Below, piece by piece: positions 1 to 7,858 of a stretch of DNA of 35,873 nucleotides. This DNA is from Ignavibacteria bacterium (GTDB lineage: Bacteria; Bacteroidota; Ignavibacteria; Tepidaquicellales; OLB5). The notes beneath the pieces were generated by a model. The model was not told the DNA's origin. It saw nothing but the letters and a program-made list of their open reading frames with translations, and searched no databases. Where the stretch lies: assembly GCA_014879675.1 (NCBI GenBank), contig JACSRQ010000080.1:1-35873 (forward strand). The letters are read 5' to 3'. How positions within the stretch are numbered: position 1 is the first letter of the stretch; each line of letters starts with the position of its first letter. A program made the translations under genes and the position numbers.

Positions 1-2798
1 AAACTGCCGCTTGTAAGCCTGTAAAAATATACACCGCTGGAAAGCTCAGAAGCGTTGAAATTGATTTCATGATAACCTGCCTCAAGATCTGATTCTACCA
101 TTGAAGCAACTTCCTTACCGGCAATATCATAAACTTTTAAAGTTGTCACTCCGCCTACAGATAATGCGAATTTTATCATTGTCTGCGGATTGAACGGATT
201 CGGATAGTTCTGAGTGAGATTGAATTCCGTTGGCATTTCATTTAAAGTTCTGCCCGAGGTGCCTGTTTGCAGATATTTTATTGCGGCAAAATCATAAGTG
301 TTGGAGCTTGATCCGAAGCTGAGGCCTGCAACATATACTTTGAAAGCAGCATCAACCGCAACGGATACAGCCCCGTCAACACCGCCTGTCCCCGGACCAT
401 CATACCTTGTTGCCCACAATTGTGTACCTGCAGAATTATATTTTATAGTTGCAAAGTCACTGCTTGTGGATGTTCCGTTACTTGAACCTGTTACATATAT
501 ATTCCCGAGTGCGTCAATGGCAAGATCTCTTGCGCCATCGCCGCTGTTTGCGGGACCGTTATATCTTGATGCCCACTGCTGAATTCCGGCAGCATTATAT
601 TTTACTGTAGCGTAATCTGTGCTAGTACCAAGGCCAACGCTGCTTCCGGTTACGTAAACATTTCCTGCTGCGTCTAAAGCAAGGGCCGCTGCCATATCTT
701 CCGCGCCGCCGTTTCCGTTATATTTCCCGGTCCATTGCTGAACACCCGATGTGTTGTATTTTATCGTAACATATTCAATATCCGAAACTGTGCGGGAGCT
801 CCATCCGGTAACGAAAACATTTCCTGCTGCGTCTGTTTTTAATGCTGAAGCTACATCACTCATGTTGCCTGTGCCGTTAAAAATTGCAGCCCACTGGAAA
901 GTGCCTGATGAATTGTATTTTACTGTAGTATAATCTAAGCCTGATGTATTGCCTGTGCAGCTTCCTGTAACATAAACATTCCCCGAGCCATCCAGCGCTA
1001 ATGAGTAAGCGTCATCTGCTGCATTCAGGGGACCATTGTATCTTTGTACCCACTGCTGTGTGCCGTTTAAATTGTATTTAACGGTCGCGTAGTCCATACC
1101 TGCCGTACCCCTGCTGGAACCGGTTACATAAACATTCCCTGAATTATCCACCGCTATAGAACGTGCTTCATCACTGCCGTTGCCCGTTCCGTTATACAGC
1201 GCCACCCACTGCCTTACGCCGGTTGAATTGTATTTGATAGTTGCATAATCCGCGCCCGAAGTTGTGTTAACGGCAACACCGGTTACATATATATTCCCCG
1301 AAGCATCAACTACCGAAGCGTTAACTTTATCATCACCGTTTGCTGTGCCGTTATGGGTTCTCGTCCATTGCACGCCGCTTGGAGTATATCTAACAACGCC
1401 CATATCTTTGCCGGAACTAATACCTGTTACTATCCCGGAAACTACAGTGTATCCTGAGTTATCAACCACCATAGATCTTGCCTCGTCATAGTCACTTCCC
1501 GTACCCTGGTATGTTGTGTTCCACTGAAATAAGCCGGCCGAACTATACTTAACGGTTGTGAAATCCAGTCCGGAACTTGTGGATAAAGTACTGCTGGCAA
1601 CTATAACGTTTCCGGTGTTATCCAGCTTTAATTTAACTTTATCGAGATAAGGTGCCCCGTTATAATTGCGGAACCATTGTTGTACACCTGTTGTGTTATA
1701 TTTTACTATAGCCTGCGTGCCTGCGAAAAAAATTGTGCCTGATGCGTCTACAATCATTGAATAAGCAAATTCCGTTGTTGCTTGCGACCATTGCAGGGTT
1801 CCTGAGCTGTTATATTTTAGTAATACAGACTCTACGTTTCCGTTTGAAAGATTGTCTCTCAAGCCTGCTACGTAAACATTACCTGCTGCATCCGTTTTTA
1901 CCTGGCAATCTGGATAACCGCCCCTATAGATATCAACACCTATTACACTTCTAATCCATGCAACACTTCCGGAAGAAGTATATTTTATCGTTGTAATCGA
2001 ATCTTGTACATTATTTGATAAACCATCTCTGGAAGAATATCCTGTAACATAAACATTCCCTGATCCGTCGAGCGACATTTTACCAGCATGTTTACCTATA
2101 CTGTACGCTTTTAGCCATTGCAGGGTACCTGATGAGTTAATTTTTATGGTAAAAAAATCACCGTTCGTACGTGAATCACCGAAAATATAACCATAACCGC
2201 TTGCATCAATTAACAAGTCGCTAATTCTATCGATATCCACGTTATATGTCTGCATCCAGGTCTGAGTGCCGGATGAACTATATTTTATAGCTACAAAGCG
2301 CCCTGAAGATTCGCCAACAACTAAAACATTGCCTGATTGGTCTATTGATATATTACTAATGGACTTTAAACCGGAAGGATATTTAACCCACTCCTGTAAA
2401 CCTGCCGCATTATATTTTACAACTATACCTTGTCCTGAAAGAACTCCGGATGTTATACCATATCTAAATCCTGCTATGTATACATTTCCCGAAACATCTG
2501 CAGCTATTGTAAGAACATTATAAATACATGTATCGGAAGGTGCAAATCTAGCGACCCATATCCGTGTACCATTTGGGTCATATTTTACAGTAGCAATTGC
2601 CTTTCTGTATGGTGATTCAGAAATTACAATGTCACCAGTAACATATGTATTCCCTGAAGCATCAACAACCATATCTTTTTCTGCATCATTCCCTGTACCG
2701 GCAGGTCCATTATACCTTTTAGCCCACTCCTGCACAACCTGTGAGTTAATAGCATCGTAGCAGCTAAAGAGCATCAGAATTAATATTAGCTTTTTCAT
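1..2798 (-). CDS. Large secreted repeat protein (SBBP-like/beta-propeller repeats) with T9SS type A sorting domain; C-terminal end cut by window edge
   Basis: Absent from the ORF track because it runs off the window. Reverse strand from ATG at 2798: MKKLILILMLFSCYDAINSQVVQEWAKRYNGPAGTGNDAEKDMVVDASGNTYVTGD... Frame checked at about 1712, 458 and 5 and is consistent. About 15 repeats with I-K-Y-N-x-x-G motifs, spaced mostly about 155-160 bp. Ends ...NASELSSGVYFYRLTSGSF, matching the T9SS tail of the neighbouring CDS. Confidence 0.85.
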   Translation of the reverse strand, partial: MKKLILILMLFSCYDAINSQVVQEWAKRYNGPAGTGNDAEKDMVVDASGNTYVTGDIVISESPYRKAIATVKYDPNGTRIWVARFAPSDTCIYNVLTIAADVSGNVYIAGFRYGITSGVLSGQGIVVKYNAAGLQEWVKYPSGLKSISNISIDQSGNVLVVGESSGRFVAIKYSSSGTQTWMQTYNVDIDRISDLLIDASGYGYIFGDSRTNGDFFTIKINSSGTLQWLKAYSIGKHAGKMSLDGSGNVYVTGYSSRDGLSNNVQDSITTIKYTSSGSVAWIRSVIGVDIYRGGYPDCQVKTDAAGNVYVAGLRDNLSNGNVESVLLKYNSSGTLQWSQATTEFAYSMIVDASGTIFFAGTQAIVKYNTTGVQQWFRNYNGAPYLDKVKLKLDNTGNVIVASSTLSTSSGLDFTTVKYSSAGLFQWNTTYQGTGSDYDEARSMVVDNSGYTVVSGIVTGISSGKDMGVVRYTPSGVQWTRTHNGTANGDDKVNASVVDASGNIYVTGVAVNTTSGADYATIKYNSTGVRQWVALYNGTGNGSDEARSIAVDNSGNVYVTGSSRGTAGMDYATVKYNLNGTQQWVQRYNGPLNAADDAYSLALDGSGNVYVTGSCTGNTSGLDYTTVKYNSSGTFQWAAIFNGTGNMSDVASALKTDAAGNVFVTGWSSRTVSDIEYVTIKYNTSGVQQWTGKYNGNGGAEDMAAALALDAAGNVYVTGSSVGLGTSTDYATVKYNAAGIQQWASRYNGPANSGDGARDLAIDALGNIYVTGSSNGTSTSSDFATIKYNSAGTQLWATRYDGPGTGGVDGAVSVAVDAAFKVYVAGLSFGSSSNTYDFAAIKYLQTGTSGRTLNEMPTEFNLTQNYPNPFNPQTMIKFALSVGGVTTLKVYDIAGKEVASMVESDLEAGYHEINFNASELSSGVYFYRLTSGS

Positions 2799-2852
2799 TT
2801 TCTTTATCTTTAGTTGTTTTTATGATTTTATTGAATTTATATTTTATTCAGG

Positions 2853-2908
2853 TGCACTTTGATTGTGCAACGGTACGAAGATAGTACACCGATACCGTGC
2901 ACAGCAAA
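2853..2908 (-). promoter_or_regulatory. Putative Bacteroidota-type promoter (-33 TTTG, 21-nt spacer, -7 TATCTTCG) plus downstream palindrome TGCAC-N7-GTGCA
   Basis: Reverse strand: CAAA (TTTG) 2905-2908; CGAAGATA (TATCTTCG) 2876-2883; inverted repeat TGCAC 2853-2857 / GTGCA 2865-2869. Same spacing as the copy at 4705-4760. Confidence 0.6.
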
Positions 2909-3020
2909 GAAAGTTTTATTTATATTTAAACAGGGTTTGATGCTGGTTAACAGAAATACCTTTGATTTTGTCCCGGAATCAGCATTTTGTCTCCACTTTT
3001 TTAAACAAGTTTCTTGTAAA

Positions 3021-3043
3021 ACAGGCGGGCTTTACCCGCCTGT
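3021..3043 (-). terminator. Intrinsic terminator-like hairpin downstream of CDS 3058-4671
   Basis: Perfect 9-bp stem ACAGGCGGG / CCCGCCTGT with 5-nt loop, followed on the minus strand by TTTTAC; 15 nt after the stop codon. Confidence 0.7.
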
Positions 3044-3057
3044 AATTATAAAACCGG

Positions 3058-4671
3058 TTACTTTACCAGCATCATTTTCTTTATATCGGTGAAGCTGCCG
3101 CTTGTAATCCTGTAGAAATATGTGCCGCTCGATAGCTGTGAAGCATTAAAGTTAACTTCGTGATTGCCCGCCTCAAGATCTGCTTCAACCAGTGAGGCAA
3201 CTTCTTTACCCGCGATATCATAAACTTTAAGCGTAGTCATCCCATTTACAGGCAAAGCAAATTTTATGGTGGTAGCAGGGTTGAACGGGTTTGGATAGTT
3301 TTGGGTAAGAGAAAATTCAGCAGGAGCTTCAACCGGTTCTATAACAGGTTTAGATAAACTGCCAGCTATGCTGTATTTAGCAAGGATCATGTTAAGGTTA
3401 ACACCGGAATTGAAGTTTGAACCGCATATTACAAGATGGCCGGAATTTAAATACTTAATTCTATATCCGTGTTTGTCCCAATCCCATGCGCCATACCAGC
3501 TAACAACGCCCGAAGATGTAAGTTTTGCAAAGTACTTGCCGTAAGCACTCTTTCCGCTCACATATATATTATTAGAAGCGTCAGAAGTCATACTGTGTAC
3601 ATGGCTGAGACCCTCAGGCTCTTTTGTCCACTGTAATACCCCAGAGCTGTTATACTTAATAACAATACTTTTCACTCCCGGAGCAGTTGAAGTTCCGTGA
3701 AAACCACCACATATCAGATTTCCGGAATTATCCGTAATAGCTTTTGTTTCAATACCTCGTGCTCCTGTAACGTCTAACCTGCGGTACCAGTTAAGACTGC
3801 CATCTGAAGTATTTAACTGCATTGCAACAAATCTACAGTTTGCAAAAGTTCCACTCCATGCCTGTCCGGTTATGTATAACTTGTTACCGCTTATCACATT
3901 TCCATCATAGGTATAGAGTTGACTTCTCGTTGTATCAGAAAATGTTTTAGCCCAAACCGTACTAAGCGCAATAGTGAATTTAACGGCCAGAGCATTTAAA
4001 CCGGATCTACCCGTAACATAAACGGAATTAGCGGCATCAATTGTAATTGCTGTAGTCCCTTCAATAACACCAATGGACCCATACCATCCCGATATATAAG
4101 AGCCAGTTGGTGTCAATCTGAAAACTACAACCTGAGAACCTGTACCACCAGGTTCTGTCATATCACCGGCAACAAACAGGTAATTACTCTTGAAGATTGG
4201 TTTATCACCAATAATAGTTGAATACGGTGTAACGCCTGAAAAAAGAAGCCTTCGTGCCCAATAAAAAGTACCGTCAACTCCATACTTTAGCACCCAAACA
4301 CTTTTTATCCCCCCGGGAGTATCCTGGCTTCTGCAAGTTACGTAGACATACCCTTTTATATCATAATTAATATAAAGTCCATTACCGCCAATACCAGACC
4401 AGTCATAAGTTCTTGTCCATAGTCTTGTTCCATCCGGTGCATATTTTACGATTATAGCGTATCCGGTAGCGGAAGAATTTGAATCAGACGTGCCGGTACA
4501 ATATATATTACCTGAACCGTCGGTTTCAAAATCATTAAAACCTTCATAATAGCCTGTTCCCCTTGAATATTCCCTGGTCCACTCTGTAACAGGCTGCGAG
4601 TTTACAAACATTGTTAAAGCGATTGAAAAAAACATACAGATAATTATTTTTTTCATTTTTTTCTCCTTCAA
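3058..4671 (-). CDS. Secreted beta-propeller-like protein with T9SS type A C-terminal sorting domain
   Basis: 537 aa ORF; signal peptide MKKIIICMFFSIALTMFVNSQ; DGSGNIYCTG-type repeats; C-terminus FSLTQNYPNPFNPATTIKFALP...LSSGTYFYRITSGSFTDIKKMMLVK is a canonical T9SS type A tail. Confidence 0.92.
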   Translation of the reverse strand: MKEKKMKKIIICMFFSIALTMFVNSQPVTEWTREYSRGTGYYEGFNDFETDGSGNIYCTGTSDSNSSATGYAIIVKYAPDGTRLWTRTYDWSGIGGNGLYINYDIKGYVYVTCRSQDTPGGIKSVWVLKYGVDGTFYWARRLLFSGVTPYSTIIGDKPIFKSNYLFVAGDMTEPGGTGSQVVVFRLTPTGSYISGWYGSIGVIEGTTAITIDAANSVYVTGRSGLNALAVKFTIALSTVWAKTFSDTTRSQLYTYDGNVISGNKLYITGQAWSGTFANCRFVAMQLNTSDGSLNWYRRLDVTGARGIETKAITDNSGNLICGGFHGTSTAPGVKSIVIKYNSSGVLQWTKEPEGLSHVHSMTSDASNNIYVSGKSAYGKYFAKLTSSGVVSWYGAWDWDKHGYRIKYLNSGHLVICGSNFNSGVNLNMILAKYSIAGSLSKPVIEPVEAPAEFSLTQNYPNPFNPATTIKFALPVNGMTTLKVYDIAGKEVASLVEADLEAGNHEVNFNASQLSSGTYFYRITSGSFTDIKKMMLVK

Positions 4672-4704
4672 TTTATATTTTTGTATTTTTACTTACTTTT
4701 TTAA

Positions 4705-4760
4705 TGCACCGTATCTGTGCAACACTGCGAAATTACTACATTAGGTATGTACACTTCAAA
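4705..4760 (-). promoter_or_regulatory. Putative Bacteroidota-type promoter (-33 TTTG, 21-nt spacer, -7 TAATTTCG) plus downstream palindrome TGCAC-N7-GTGCA
   Basis: CAAA 4757-4760; CGAAATTA 4728-4735; palindrome arms 4705-4709 and 4717-4721. Matches the copy at 2853-2908 in arrangement and spacing. Confidence 0.6.
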
Positions 4761-4867
4761 GAAAGTTTTATTTAGTTTTAAACAGGTTTCTGTGTGTCAT
4801 TGTGAAATAAATTGAGTTTACATGCTATTTTGGGTATTTTGGGGCAGCTTCTTTAAACGGGATTTTT

Positions 4868-6292
4868 ATGAAAGATAACAAGCTTTACCGCCTGCTCAAA
4901 TCGCTTTCTGATGAAGAATGGAAGGCTTTCGAAAAATTCACCGCATCACCCTATTTCAACATGGGCAGAAACTACCTGCCGCTGTTCAGGCTGTTGAAAG
5001 CATTCGTATTAAAAGATAGCCCCGTTTGGCCGGATGATGAAAAGATATACTCAAAGCTCTTTCCCGGAAAACTATTCAACAAAAGTGTAGTGGCAACAAT
5101 GCTCAGCGGCTTCGCCAGGCTGACCGAAAAATTCCTCTTACAGATTGATTACGATACTTCGGCGGAAGGGAAGGAAGTATCACTTTTAAGGCAGCTTGAA
5201 AAAAGAAATTGTGATGACCTGCTGCTAAAAGAAGTTGCCCTGTGTGTTAAAACCAACGAGACCAGGCCATTTGATATGTATAAGCTTGAATTCTCGAAAT
5301 CGATCCAGGATTACATAGTCAGGTCGGCATATAAATCCATTTACGATAAAAAGATCGAAAGCCCTGTTATCAGGCGGGCCGATTATTCTTTTTTTATTTT
5401 TTATCTCAACATGCTGAATGAAGAGCGTGACCTCAGGGTTATGAAGAACATGCTTAACAAGAGTAACCCGGGGAGGCTCTCAGCGCTTACCGTAGAAAAG
5501 ATCGACAGCAATTACGTGCTTTCATATATTGAGGAGAACTATCCTTCGCTTTCGGGCACCCTTGGCCTGCTTATCCGATGTTATGTAAGCCGTGACTACT
5601 ACCTGCTCAGGAAACTGTTTTCGGATAACTATCACAAATTTGATCCGGCAATGGCAAGAAATATCTCTTATGTAATTGAGGGATTGCTTTTTGATCTGCT
5701 GGCCGAGGGGAAACGGGAATACCTGCGGGAGAGATATTTATTCATAAGGTTTTGCATCGAAAACGATCTGCTTATAGATAAACGAAGCGGTACCATTCCC
5801 GCCCAGCCGGTTGATAATGCAGTTTATTACGCACTGTGGAATAAAGACTTCGACTGGATAAACTTTTTCAGTGATAGATACATGAGTTCATTTCCGCGCG
5901 AGCTTGCCGGCGACCTTTCGCGTTATGCAAATGCCTGCGTTCTTTATGGCAGAAAAAAATACGCTGAGGCGCTTAAAGAGATCAAGATGATAGGTAATGT
6001 GCCATTTATGATAAAATGGAAATTAAGAAGCATCGAGCTGCAGATACTATTTGAAATGAAAGACTATGATTCTGTTTATTTTGCGATCGATAACTTTCAA
6101 AAATTCATGAATAACGAAATAATATCCGTCTACTTCGATAAAATGCTCCGGGCAAACATCAGCGCATACAAGGCCTTTGTTAAAGCATTCCCTGAAAATA
6201 ACAGAGTTGAATACAATTCAATCAGGAAAAAACTTGAGAGGGAAACTCCATCGCAATTTGGAGACTGGATGCTTGAAAAAATGGCAGAATAA
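4868..6292 (+). CDS. Conserved-looking hypothetical protein (474 aa)
   Basis: Long ORF with ATG start, no competing frame, plausible coding composition; no family recognised. Confidence 0.8.
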   Translation: MKDNKLYRLLKSLSDEEWKAFEKFTASPYFNMGRNYLPLFRLLKAFVLKDSPVWPDDEKIYSKLFPGKLFNKSVVATMLSGFARLTEKFLLQIDYDTSAEGKEVSLLRQLEKRNCDDLLLKEVALCVKTNETRPFDMYKLEFSKSIQDYIVRSAYKSIYDKKIESPVIRRADYSFFIFYLNMLNEERDLRVMKNMLNKSNPGRLSALTVEKIDSNYVLSYIEENYPSLSGTLGLLIRCYVSRDYYLLRKLFSDNYHKFDPAMARNISYVIEGLLFDLLAEGKREYLRERYLFIRFCIENDLLIDKRSGTIPAQPVDNAVYYALWNKDFDWINFFSDRYMSSFPRELAGDLSRYANACVLYGRKKYAEALKEIKMIGNVPFMIKWKLRSIELQILFEMKDYDSVYFAIDNFQKFMNNEIISVYFDKMLRANISAYKAFVKAFPENNRVEYNSIRKKLERETPSQFGDWMLEKMAE

Positions 6293-6549
6293 CATTCATA
6301 ATTGCTCCACACTATATTGTGGTTGTCACAGTTACCGCATTTATAAGCTCTAAGTATAACCGGGGGTCAGCTATGGCCCCGCCGGTGAAGAAACAATCCT
6401 GCGGCATAATTTGTTATCTATGTATGTATTGCTGTGCATTTCCCGGTGCAATTCGGCATAACAGCATCTTAACAATTAGGTAACACTAAATTTAAATAAT
6501 TTCGGGAAATTGTATTATTATTTAACTATTTATTAATTATCTTTAATTA

Positions 6550-6759
6550 ATGCAAAATTTGACAGTTTCTTTAAACGCCCCTCAAAATATCCAATCAGGT
6601 TCAGGGATCTTAAGATTTATCAGGTTCTTCAAGAGTGAACTTTTGAAGGTATTCATATTCCTTGTTATCTTCTTTGCTTCTGTTTTTTATGCAAATAGCC
6701 AAAGCAAAGAGTACTACAACTCCAATAAGAGCAGCTTAGATAACGCGCTTGTGCGCTGA
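6550..6759 (+). CDS. Small putative secreted/membrane peptide (69 aa)
   Basis: ORF with one hydrophobic segment VFIFLVIFFASVFYANSQ resembling the signal peptides of the two T9SS proteins; very short mature part. Could be a remnant or spurious. Confidence 0.35.
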   Translation: MQNLTVSLNAPQNIQSGSGILRFIRFFKSELLKVFIFLVIFFASVFYANSQSKEYYNSNKSSLDNALVR

Positions 6760-6975
6760 TAATACAGCTCTGTTTTTTCTAAATTTGTTTGATCTATCAC
6801 AAATTAACAAAAGCTCTCTATCAAATACGTGTCTTTGCTCTTGCCTTCTGCCAGCCAATAAATACATTCCGCTTAATATACAAAATGGGGTAATTTAACG
6901 CCCTATTCCCGCAATTTTTTTCAAATTGTATTTAAATACTATCTTTCGTAATTTTCTTGAAATTATGGTCTAAAT

Positions 6976-7593
6976 ATGTCTAAAATCAAATTTCCGGCTA
7001 ACTTAGCAATTCTTATTCTGTTCGTTTTTACAGTTTCAGGCTGCGGGTATAACTCGCTCGTTGAACAGGATGAAAAAGTAAACCAGGCGTGGGCACAGGT
7101 TGAAAACCAGTACCAAAGGCGCGCTGATCTTATCCCAAACTTAGTGAAAACGGTACAGGGATATGCAGATTTCGAAAAGGGAGTGTTAACTGAAGTTACA
7201 GAGCTCCGTTCACGCGTGGGACAGATAAAGCTCTCGACCGATGACCTTGCAGATGAGGAAAAATTCAAACAGTTCCAGGATGCGCAGGATAAGCTATCGG
7301 GCGCACTTTCAAGGCTGCTTGTTGTGGCAGAAAATTACCCGCAGCTTAAAGCCAATGAGAACTTCCTGCAGCTTCAGTCGCAGCTTGAAGGCACTGAAAA
7401 CAGGATAGCCGTTGAACGCAAAAAGTTCAATGAAGCCGTTCAGGAGTATAACACTTCAGTTAGAAGATTCCCAATGCTCATCACAGCCAAGATCATGGGC
7501 TTTAAGGAAAAGCAATACTTCAAATCTGCACCCGGCACCGATAAAGCACCGGATGTGAACTTTGACTTCGATAAAAAGAAGGAAAACAAGTAA
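6976..7593 (+). CDS. lemA: LemA family protein
   Basis: LILFVFTVSGCGYNSLVEQDEKVNQAWAQVENQYQRRADLIPNLVKTVQGYADFEKGVLTEVTELRS is the classic LemA signature; lipoprotein-like N-terminus. Confidence 0.95.
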   Translation: MSKIKFPANLAILILFVFTVSGCGYNSLVEQDEKVNQAWAQVENQYQRRADLIPNLVKTVQGYADFEKGVLTEVTELRSRVGQIKLSTDDLADEEKFKQFQDAQDKLSGALSRLLVVAENYPQLKANENFLQLQSQLEGTENRIAVERKKFNEAVQEYNTSVRRFPMLITAKIMGFKEKQYFKSAPGTDKAPDVNFDFDKKKENK

Positions 7594-7625
7594 GCAGAAA
7601 CGTGAAATGTGAAACGTCAAACGTG

Positions 7626-7641
7626 ATCCCGCAAGCGGGAT
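7626..7641. repeat. Perfect palindrome ATCCCGC-AA-GCGGGAT embedded in a GTGAAACGT low-complexity tract
   Basis: Read directly; flanked by aaacgtgaaatgtgaaacgtcaaacgtg and aaatgtgaaacgt. Confidence 0.6.
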
Positions 7642-7700
7642 TTCGCTGCGCTCAAAATGTGAAACGTATCGCGTATTGAAGGTTAATAATTTTTATGCAT

Positions 7701-7780
7701 CTCCTCCCTCCGGCGCTTTTTGCCGTCCCGCTGTTTTTTGGGCGGGATCCAGAAGTGTTAAATGGGCGGGGGTGAGGTTA
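7701..7780. repeat. Intergenic repeat element with CTCCTCCCTCCG...CGGGGGTGAGG boundaries and internal palindromic segment
   Basis: Its reverse complement begins ..CCTCACCCCCG and ends CGGAGGGAGGAG, the same edges as 18747-18800, with a different middle (contains GTCCCGC...GGCGGGATC). Confidence 0.5.
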
Positions 7781-7812
7781 AAATAATTTTGCTTTTTGCT
7801 TCTCTTCGGAGT

Positions 7813-7831
7813 GCACTGACTGTGTCAGTGC
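7813..7831. repeat. Perfect hairpin GCACTGAC-TGT-GTCAGTGC
   Basis: 8-bp arms, 3-nt loop. Reverse complement begins TAGCACTGACA, like the TAGCACAGACA hairpins at 17408 and 18814. Confidence 0.6.
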
Positions 7832-7858
7832 TATGTAAATAATTAAAAGAAAAATCAT

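Noticed and set aside
298-2523. Plus-strand ORFs (298-582, 751-933, 1264-1491, 1733-1954, 2266-2523)
   Set aside because: Antisense shadows of the repeat-protein CDS; low-complexity Pro/Thr/Ser-rich translations.
1-2798. Direct repeats at about 155-160 bp spacing looking like a repeat array
   Set aside because: They are in-frame protein repeats of a single long minus-strand CDS, not CRISPR or satellite DNA.
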